From a virus: 27,736 nt of DNA. Under the pieces are notes generated by a model that had not been told where the DNA came from, did not search any database, and saw only the letters and a list, made by a program, of their open reading frames with translations. Location of the stretch: the IMG/VR virus record IMGVR_UViG_3300033151_001174, positions 1 through 27,736 of that record; one strand, written 5' to 3'. Both the position numbers and the translations under genes were made by a program. Within the stretch, counting starts at the first letter, position 1; each line of letters opens with the position of its first letter. Of this stretch, positions 21,845 to 27,736 are shown in pieces.

Positions 21845-22173
21845 GTATGCGTGCTGGTCTTTAATCTCGTTTCTAGAACGCTCGTCCTCGAAAACGTTGT
21901 GAACTCAGAAGCCGAGAGGTTCACCGATGCGTTGACGTAAGTGGTGGTACTTGAGATTGCCGTACCCTCAGTCAACGTGCTGGACTCGGAGATGTTTACC
22001 GGGTTCCAGTAAGGATACTGTAGCGAGTTACCCTTGCTGCCTTCGCCAATTTTCTTGACGAGATGCTGCATAGGGAAGTCCTCGTACATCACCTTGTACG
22101 ACTTTTCGCGGATGTCCCCGATTAGGACTGCGAAAGAGCCGGAGATGGACTTGCCGAGGTTAGCCAATGTCAC
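21832..22173 (-). CDS. Major coat protein, N-terminal part (frameshifted)
   Basis: The first part reads ANLGKSISGSFAVLIGDIRE, then LQYPYWNPVNISESSTLTEG and VNASVNLSASEFTTF, then loses sense and stops at 21832. After TTF the other frame continues as FEDERSRNEIKD, so one missing T in the run at 21891-21894 (or a -1 slip there) restores one coat gene. Start: GTG 22173 is too close to AAGGA; TTG 22167 is spaced well and gives MANLGKSISG. Without correction no coat protein is made, so sequencing or assembly error is the first suspicion. Confidence 0.8.
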   Translation of the reverse strand: MTLANLGKSISGSFAVLIGDIREKSYKVMYEDFPMQHLVKKIGEGSKGNSLQYPYWNPVNISESSTLTEGTAISSTTTYVNASVNLSASEFTTFSRTSVLETRLKTSTHTCMA

Positions 22174-22194
22174 TCCTTAGAGTAGTGACCCAAG

Positions 22195-22950
22195 CTATCC
22201 CTTCTTCTTCTCCTTACGCTTTAGCCATGCGTAGATACCCTCGTCGTCCTCTGTGGCTGATACTTCCTCGAAGGTACGGTTATCTTCGGTGTCGGGGAGG
22301 TCGCCCTTCGGCGAGATACCTACGACTTCCTCACCCTTATCGACCATTTCCTTTAGCCGCTTTTGTACCTCATTCTCCACTAGGTCTGTGAGGTGCTGCG
22401 ACTTGTGTACTCCTGATGCGACTTCAAGGGCGTATTCTACACCCTCGTCAGTCCCGGTGTACTTCATAAGGTCATGTGATTCCATGATTTTAGTCAGTTC
22501 ACCGAAGTTATCAGAGAACTCTGGGTGGGCTTCTGCCCATGTGTCGATAGCCTTGTCACGCCGCCTTGCGACATCTTGCTTGTATGCCTCTGCGAACGCG
22601 ACTGATTCCTGTACCTTCGTCGGGTCGATGCCTACGCTCTTGAGTATGCGCTGAGTCTCACGCTCGAAAACCGCTCTGGCGGCAGGGTCTAACTCTGCGT
22701 CAGGCTCTATCACCGGTGGTTCTGGTGCGAGTTCAACGGTTGGCTCGGGCTGTACCTTCGCCTTGTCCATACTCTCGTGCCGTAGGTCACGTTCCCAGTC
22801 TTTGAGGTTTTTCAGCTTGTCAAGGTCGCCCGGTTCCACGCCAAGCTGGTCTGCTATGGCTGAGGTATCTACTTCCGGGGCTTTTGGTTCGGCTTCTTGC
22901 GTTGGTTCTGATTCGGGGGCTTCTTGGGTCGTGTTTTCTTCTTCTGTCAT
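22195..22950 (-). CDS. Scaffolding protein
   Basis: A 251-residue, strongly acidic, Glu/Pro-rich N-terminal half (EAPESEPTQEAEPKAPEVD) is followed by helical segments (RAVFERETQRILKSVGI, VQKRLKEMVDKGEE) and a basic C-terminal tip AWLKRKEKKKG. This composition and a basic C-terminal coat-binding end are usual for phage scaffolds, which template procapsid assembly and then leave. It lies directly before the coat gene. ATG 22950 follows TAGGAGGAAACC. No protease motif is visible. Confidence 0.85.
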   Translation of the reverse strand: MTEEENTTQEAPESEPTQEAEPKAPEVDTSAIADQLGVEPGDLDKLKNLKDWERDLRHESMDKAKVQPEPTVELAPEPPVIEPDAELDPAARAVFERETQRILKSVGIDPTKVQESVAFAEAYKQDVARRRDKAIDTWAEAHPEFSDNFGELTKIMESHDLMKYTGTDEGVEYALEVASGVHKSQHLTDLVENEVQKRLKEMVDKGEEVVGISPKGDLPDTEDNRTFEEVSATEDDEGIYAWLKRKEKKKG

Positions 22951-23066
22951 GGTTTCCTCCTAGCCCGTCACTCCTGATTGGCCGCTACGATGCGTCTTGC
23001 TCCCTTTCGGGTTGGCTCTACATCGCGCCTAGCGTCAAGAGCAGGTGGCCGATAGAAACGGATATA
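22951..23066 (-). other. Non-coding leader before scaffold and coat genes
   Basis: This 116-base spacer has no small gene that I can support. On the minus strand it contains CCCGAAAGGG (GNRA-type loop) flanked by CGATG/CATCG, and a TTGACG hexamer at 23038-23033 without a good -10. It could hold a weak promoter or a structured leader for the scaffold and coat mRNA. Confidence 0.3.
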
Positions 23067-23390
23067 TCACCAAGAGAGGACGGATGCCTTCTCTCTGGTT
23101 TCGTCACTTAGCGGGTCTAGCCCGTCGTTCGCCGGGTTCCATATAAGGAATCCAGCCGGACATTTGAAGCACCAGTTGTGCGCCCTATCGCCTAAGTCAC
23201 AACGATTAGCGCACCAGACCCCACGGGTGCCAGGTAGGTGGTTAGCGTATTCGCTTGAATCTTTCTTGAACTCGCTGCAAAACGCAACGGGGATGCGGCT
23301 TTGCGCCTCTACACAACGGTTGTGATGGTCTTGGCGACCCTCCGCTGTATCGGGATACACACATGTCGGTGGGTGGTCGCTATACGGCAC
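23067..23390 (-). CDS. Cys-rich hypothetical protein (107 aa)
   Basis: The only start is GTG 23390, preceded by GAAGGGGGCGGTACC inside the portal gene end (11-base overlap). The 107-residue product has seven cysteines, with WCANRC and NWCFKCP giving C-x3-C-x8-C-x2-C toward the C-terminus and CVYPDTAEGRQDHHNRC near the N-terminus. Zinc binding is plausible. It lies between portal and scaffold, an unusual place for a zinc protein. Function unknown. Confidence 0.6.
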   Translation of the reverse strand: MPYSDHPPTCVYPDTAEGRQDHHNRCVEAQSRIPVAFCSEFKKDSSEYANHLPGTRGVWCANRCDLGDRAHNWCFKCPAGFLIWNPANDGLDPLSDETREKASVLSW

Positions 23391-25293
23391 CGGTACCGCC
23401 CCCTTCGAGTAGTGGTACTAACATGTCTATGAGTTCAGGCGGGAGTTGCTGTAGCACTTCCGGACCACCTTGAGCAATCATAGCCATCAGTTCTTCGAGC
23501 GGGTCTGCTTGTGGCATCTGCGTAGCCATACCCGCTACTGGTGCGCCTCCCCCCGCCATCTCTGCAGGAACGGGAGCGGGGGCGGGCTGCTCGGGGGCTT
23601 GCGCTTGTGCTTGCTGGGCTTGGGCTTGCTGGGCTTGGGCTTGCTGGGCAGCAGCACCTTCGGGGTTACCCGGCGCACGCGACCACACTTCCTTGAAGTT
23701 GGGCCAGCGGAGCCTACGGAGTAGTTCTTCACCGTCTATCACCCCCATACCGAATAGCTGGAACGCTTGTTGTGCTGTCTCCTGTTGCGTTGTAGGAAGC
23801 ATGGAGTCTGGGGAGATTTTGATGTCCCGCTCCAATACGTCCTTCGTTATCAGTTCGCCAGGGGTGAACTCGGCGGTGTTAGCTTGGGTGTTGTCGTAGT
23901 TTCCTGCGACTTCGACTATCCAAGTCTCCTTGCTGTACTGCTTCATGTTGTGAAGGAGTTGCCTACCGAGTTTTCGCATAGACCATTCGAGCAGACGTGC
24001 CGCGCTCCTGACCCTTGTGAGGTCGGACTGCGCTATCGTCGCTACTTCCTCAGCGGTCTTGTTCCCTGGGGTGTATGCACCATAGGAGATGTCGTGCAAT
24101 CCCAAGATGTCGTTTATGGCCTTCTCGATGGTCGCAAGGAACTCGAACACATGCCGCGACGGTTGCGGCGTGCGGAGAATGTTGACCGCTCGGTTCACAT
24201 CCCTACACTCCAGCGCATACGCGGGAGCGTTCGTCATTTGCTCCTTCTTGACACCGAGGGATGGGTTGACGAGTGCGAGGAATCCACCAGCCTGTACGGT
24301 CTGGTCGTAGAGAAGCTGCATCATGCGGTTGTACATGGTCTGTAAACCTATGATGTTCTCTATGTCACCAGCGGGGTAGAAACGCCCAGTAGTGGGATAC
24401 GCAAATATCGGGATGAACGGGAACTCGCCGTGGTCATACGGGTTCGCCCTATCCTCTAGGACTTGTCCACCGGCAAGAACCATCACGCGCCCGTTCTTGT
24501 ACTTCTTCTTGGACTTAGTGATTGTGAACTTGTCTGCGTCCTCACTCCACACGACTTCTGAATCGTCTTTCGTCCAGAACTCATACACGTTGCAGGAGAG
24601 CGCGGGATTCAGGCGTTCGTTCTCGTCACGGAAGCGGGTGTCTATCTCGTTGCCGTGTTCCGGGTCGTAGCCAGCTTCCCACCCTGGGTCGAAGTTGTCC
24701 CAATCAACATCCTTGTTGTCCTTGTACTTCTTCTTTACCGCGCCGACCTGTGCCTTGTACTCGTATACGAGCCAGGTGGGGTCGAAGTCCTCACAGGTGC
24801 AGTCTGGGTCTACTATCACATGGGACGGGTTTATGACACCCATATCCATGCGTTTTAGGTGCCACCAGCCGACTCCGTAGATGCGGGAGTCCTGAACACC
24901 GAAGAACACCTTTGTATCGGCACTCGCCAAATCCCACCAACGATTGACACCGGCTTTGATTATCTCGGAGCGGGGTCTGTCGCTTTCCTCCACCGGGCCG
25001 ATGTCGATAGCGGGACGGTTGTCCGTGAGGAACGTGGAATACGACTTGACTGCGCGGAAGCAGAAGTTGACATACGGCTTCGACTTCCAAGAAGCAAGGT
25101 TGGGGATAAGACCCCATTGTTCGCCGTCGTGGAAGTCCTTGTAGACCCGCCACGGGTTCTCGATAGAACCAGTAGTCTTGAACGGATGGGAATGTTCAAG
25201 GTCTGCTGCGCGCTTCTCTTTGCCGTCCGTATAACACCTGTTGAATAGGTGTAATGTGGCGGCTGTGTCACGCTTCTTTTCTTTCTTCGGCAT
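23380..25293 (-). CDS. Portal protein (P22-like)
   Basis: A 637-residue protein with portal-style blocks: an N-terminal NPWRVYKDFHDGEQWGLIPN, PYVNFCFRAVKSYSTFLTDN, INPSHVIVDPDC (the strand-rich wing), FPFIPIFAYPTTGRFYPAGD and IENIIGLQTMYNRMMQLLYD, typical of P22-like portals. It ends in a Gln/Ala/Pro-rich low-complexity tail that may form the crown or barrel. The dodecameric ring is the DNA gate and the motor dock at one capsid vertex. ATG 25293 follows GGAGTGAGAT right after terminase. Confidence 0.9.
   Translation of the reverse strand: MPKKEKKRDTAATLHLFNRCYTDGKEKRAADLEHSHPFKTTGSIENPWRVYKDFHDGEQWGLIPNLASWKSKPYVNFCFRAVKSYSTFLTDNRPAIDIGPVEESDRPRSEIIKAGVNRWWDLASADTKVFFGVQDSRIYGVGWWHLKRMDMGVINPSHVIVDPDCTCEDFDPTWLVYEYKAQVGAVKKKYKDNKDVDWDNFDPGWEAGYDPEHGNEIDTRFRDENERLNPALSCNVYEFWTKDDSEVVWSEDADKFTITKSKKKYKNGRVMVLAGGQVLEDRANPYDHGEFPFIPIFAYPTTGRFYPAGDIENIIGLQTMYNRMMQLLYDQTVQAGGFLALVNPSLGVKKEQMTNAPAYALECRDVNRAVNILRTPQPSRHVFEFLATIEKAINDILGLHDISYGAYTPGNKTAEEVATIAQSDLTRVRSAARLLEWSMRKLGRQLLHNMKQYSKETWIVEVAGNYDNTQANTAEFTPGELITKDVLERDIKISPDSMLPTTQQETAQQAFQLFGMGVIDGEELLRRLRWPNFKEVWSRAPGNPEGAAAQQAQAQQAQAQQAQAQAPEQPAPAPVPAEMAGGGAPVAGMATQMPQADPLEELMAMIAQGGPEVLQQLPPELIDMLVPLLEGGGTGAV
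23611..23650. repeat. 15-base tandem repeat in the portal tail
   Basis: TTGCTGGGCTTGGGC occurs at 23611-23625 and 23626-23640, then a partial copy to 23650. It encodes Ala-Gln repeats in the portal C-terminal tail and keeps the frame. Confidence 0.8.
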
Positions 25294-25296
25294 ATC

Positions 25297-27141
25297 TCAC
25301 TCCATTGGCAGACCCGTGAGAGGGTCGATGATGTGCGCCCGTACCTCACGTTCGCGGTGGATGTACTCTTGTGCGCCTATGACCAGGAGGCCGGAGGCAA
25401 TCACAAGGTCGTCGTGTAGCCCCTTCGGGTGTGTGAGCCGCCCACTCTCTTGTTCCTCAAAGTGCGCGAACTCCGTCACGGTCTTACTATCGGGGGTTAT
25501 GAACCACCCCTTGTTCACCCAGGCTTTCAGGGTGTCGCATAGGATGGTCTTTGTCGCCTTGTTCTCTTGATAGCCGATAAGGTCAGAAGGGTCGTCCACT
25601 AGCTTCTTGGTGTTGCGGTCGTACCACAGGTTGAAGTATGTCTCCTTCACCGTCTTTATGATGGTGCCACCGTGGTTGTTGCGCTCGATTATCAGTATGG
25701 CCTCGTTGTACCAGTTAGCCATTCGCTCGGCTATGAGTGAGGTTATGTCGGTGCCGGAACGTGCCTGATAGATGCAGACCGCTTCGCAACCGAGGTTCGA
25801 CGGCTCGAAGCGTTCTAGCGCGTCTAGACCGTATTCGAGAGCGCGTTTCTCATGCTCACCAGCACGAAGCACACGCCCCGCCATCACTACGGCGAAGTCA
25901 CCGTCTGGACTACCGCCAGTAGGGTCTACGCTCACAACGTAATGCTCCCCCGCTCTCGGGGGTTCGTACATACGCAGCTTTCCTCTTGCGGAGGAACGCA
26001 CTACGCAGAAGCCTCTATACTCCTTCTCGTCAGGAGTCAGATTACCGACTACGGGGCGGTTGACACGGTTCATCTTGTGAATACTCGGCTTCAATACGCC
26101 GTTGATGATGTCCAGGTCGAAGAAGCTGTTGCCGGATAGGAAAAACGCTTCTTCCTCTGTACAAGGATACTGCACACGGAACGCCCAGATATCGGCTTCG
26201 GGGTTCTTGCGGAGGAATAGTTGTAACTGTCTCTCGCGCCACGGAGCGTTCAGCCGCCCTTGAGCGGCGGCAAACATAATCTCGTCGCGGGAGAAGTCCT
26301 CTACAGGGACTTCTGTGCCGTCCTCTTGTGTGATAGTCGCGTCTTTGAGTCTGCGCGGGTCGTCGCCCCACCAGAAGAAGTACGCCTTGAAACCTGGGAG
26401 GTCGCCAGCACGCGCCTTGCTATAGGTGAAGTAGAGTTCATCTTCTCCGTTGCCGTTGCCGATTATGAACATTTGCCCACCACCCTCTACGGATGGGAGA
26501 GCGTTGTTCAACACGCCTTCTTGTTCGCGGTGCCGCCCGAACTCGTCCAGGCCGACCGCACCGGAGACACCAGCGACGGAGTTTGGTGTGGATGTCAAGA
26601 CTTGCAGTTCCGAGAAACCGAACGATACGGTCTTTTTCGCGGACATCTTATCGCGCTTGCGGTCTAAGCTCTGCTTGGAGCGCGTCATAGCGCGTTCACG
26701 CATCCACTCTGGAACGCGGTCTAGCGTCACTCGGAGGCGTTTCATAGCCTCCTTAGCCTTCTCCTCGCTATCGGCGCACTCGTAGGACTGTGCGGCCTCT
26801 GAGAAGATGGTTCTCCACAGGAAATAGTGGATTTGGAGGGTCGTGATGCCTAACTGACGGGCTTTCACGGCCACCATACTGTAACCAGCGTGCCATTCAC
26901 GCAGAAGGTGACGCTGGATGGGCCACATGACCCACCGGGAGATGGTGCCGTTACCCTTGTCCCAGAGCCAACCGTAGTTGTCGATGAAATACTCGGGACT
27001 CTCGGAGCATCTACGCCACTCCCACTCGCGGAAGGCTTGTATCTGGGCGTAATCGCCCTCACCTTTCCGCAAACGCTCGAATATCAACGTGAACTCTAGT
27101 CGCTTGCGGTCACGGAAGCTGAGGGACGCTTCGGCAGTCAC
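25297..27141 (-). CDS. terL: Terminase large subunit
   Basis: GTG 27141 (GTGA overlap with the previous gene; AGGAAGAA upstream) gives 614 residues. The ATPase has a Walker A-like KARQLGITT (93-101) and Walker B VGLDEF with D199-E200. The nuclease has VVSVDPTGG (D406), AILIIERNN (E486) and LHDDLVIA (D577/D578), the acidic metal ligands of the RNase H-like terminase fold. It packages DNA into the prohead through the portal and cuts concatemers. No separate small terminase is recognised in the window; it may lie to the right. Confidence 0.95.
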   Translation of the reverse strand: MTAEASLSFRDRKRLEFTLIFERLRKGEGDYAQIQAFREWEWRRCSESPEYFIDNYGWLWDKGNGTISRWVMWPIQRHLLREWHAGYSMVAVKARQLGITTLQIHYFLWRTIFSEAAQSYECADSEEKAKEAMKRLRVTLDRVPEWMRERAMTRSKQSLDRKRDKMSAKKTVSFGFSELQVLTSTPNSVAGVSGAVGLDEFGRHREQEGVLNNALPSVEGGGQMFIIGNGNGEDELYFTYSKARAGDLPGFKAYFFWWGDDPRRLKDATITQEDGTEVPVEDFSRDEIMFAAAQGRLNAPWRERQLQLFLRKNPEADIWAFRVQYPCTEEEAFFLSGNSFFDLDIINGVLKPSIHKMNRVNRPVVGNLTPDEKEYRGFCVVRSSARGKLRMYEPPRAGEHYVVSVDPTGGSPDGDFAVVMAGRVLRAGEHEKRALEYGLDALERFEPSNLGCEAVCIYQARSGTDITSLIAERMANWYNEAILIIERNNHGGTIIKTVKETYFNLWYDRNTKKLVDDPSDLIGYQENKATKTILCDTLKAWVNKGWFITPDSKTVTEFAHFEEQESGRLTHPKGLHDDLVIASGLLVIGAQEYIHREREVRAHIIDPLTGLPME

Positions 27142-27350
27142 TTCTTCCTCTCGGACAGTTCCTCGCCATCAAGAATAAACGGCTTCTGGCGGGTGTAGTC
27201 CGACTCGTCTATCGCTACCGTGGCCTCATTAGCCAGTACGCCGGCACTATCGCGTGCTTTCCAGCCGTCAGAGAAGGCTAAACGGTGCAAGAAGAAACCC
27301 CCGGCGATGCCGAGGGCAAACAAGAGGACGTATACGGCTGCTTGTATCAT
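27138..27350 (-). CDS. Small N-terminally anchored membrane protein (70 aa)
   Basis: ATG 27350 (GGGGGAGAAG upstream; ATGA overlap with the previous stop) encodes a membrane segment at about 4-25 (AAVYVLLFALGIAGGFFLHR) and a hydrophilic C-terminus of about 45 residues (ESDYTRQKPFILDGEELSER). One-helix phage proteins before the terminase are common but variable in role. Function unknown. Confidence 0.65.
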   Translation of the reverse strand: MIQAAVYVLLFALGIAGGFFLHRLAFSDGWKARDSAGVLANEATVAIDESDYTRQKPFILDGEELSERKK

Positions 27351-27736
27351 TTATCTTCTCCCCCCGAAAAGTCTGGCGACGGAACGCTCCCGCAATAAAC
27401 AACGGGCGCACCGCCGATTTTTCTTACCTGTTTTGACGGAAACGCCTCAAAGATGTTAAGCCGCTCGTACCTTATGGGCCACCGTTCCCTTGCCCACACT
27501 GGAAACCAACGCTCCTTAAACGCCTCACGCCAATCGGAGGGCCACTTATACTCGTTTTTGATTCCATAGAAGCGGGCTGTCGCGGTAAAGGTGTTAAACC
27601 TAGAAGATATGTCCCGCCGCAACCTTATAGAAATGGCGTTCTCTATGTCGAACCTAGCCGCAACAAGGGTTTCATCAGAAACACGCTGGGCCAAACCAAA
27701 CTCTTGGGCCGTCAATATAACACTATGCTCTTTCAT
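27347..27736 (-). CDS. Hypothetical protein, possibly truncated at window edge (129 aa)
   Basis: The frame begins at ATG 27736, the last base of the window, so the true start may lie beyond. The product is rich in aromatics and arginines (KWPSDWREAFKERWFPVWAR) and ends PSPDFSGGEDK. No motif is recognised. A small terminase would fit the position, but I see no helix-turn-helix or oligomerisation signature. Its stop overlaps the next ATG. Confidence 0.65.
   Translation of the reverse strand: MKEHSVILTAQEFGLAQRVSDETLVAARFDIENAISIRLRRDISSRFNTFTATARFYGIKNEYKWPSDWREAFKERWFPVWARERWPIRYERLNIFEAFPSKQVRKIGGAPVVYCGSVPSPDFSGGEDK

Noticed and set aside
21832-21900. Programmed -1 frameshift in the coat gene
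   Set aside because: No XXXYYYZ heptamer or obvious downstream stimulator, and the short product would be only about 110 residues; an indel is simpler. Kept as a minor alternative in the finding.
1-27736. tRNA genes, CRISPR arrays, insertion sequences, integrase or attachment site
   Set aside because: Looked for by eye; no cloverleaf with a TTC loop, regular spacer-repeat array, transposase or recombinase was found.

Overview
The window is a stretch of a tailed double-stranded DNA phage (or prophage-like viral contig) in which every gene I can support lies on the minus strand, so transcription runs from high to low coordinates. The morphogenesis set is podovirus-like: large terminase, a P22-type portal, scaffold, a short HK97-type coat protein, an adaptor-like protein, a beta-propeller nozzle-like tail protein and large candidate internal virion proteins, with no tail tube, sheath or recognisable tape measure. 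No integrase, DNA polymerase or tRNA was seen. The host is not identifiable; the murein-degrading enzymes and the absence of visible spanins would suit a Gram-positive host, but that is inference.

Right to left (transcription order): 27736-22195 holds two small genes, terminase, portal, a Cys-rich gene and scaffold. The coat protein (22173-21317) is split by a one-base frameshift. Its stop is followed by a 17-bp hairpin, and then by an unusual insert: six overlapping genes (21247-16844) for a GT4-like glycosyltransferase, a divergent radical-SAM/SPASM protein, a methyltransferase, a GT2 glycosyltransferase, a second GT-B-like protein and a second methyltransferase. Virion genes resume at 16840 (beta-rich small protein, adaptor, 719-aa nozzle-like protein, 591-aa basic low-complexity protein, 1009-aa protein, M15 peptidase). 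The lysis end follows (small membrane protein, 25-aa zinc-ribbon miniprotein, metallophosphatase, amidase endolysin, holin) and closes at a strong terminator at 5912-5943.

A consensus -35 element directly abuts that terminator and, after a leader hairpin, a second unit starts at 5792. It encodes a winged-helix protein, small unknowns, a short SSB-like OB protein ending in DIPF, an HNH protein, a candidate single-strand annealing protein, a Cas4/RecB-like PD-(D/E)XK nuclease, a SWIM zinc-finger protein and a membrane-anchored lytic transglycosylase. It leaves the window inside a Cys-rich gene. Annealing protein, exonuclease and SSB look like a phage recombination module.

The most interesting item is the six-gene sugar/radical-SAM/methyl cassette wedged between coat and tail genes and translationally coupled throughout. 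It is a good candidate for a virion-surface or host-surface glycan modification system.
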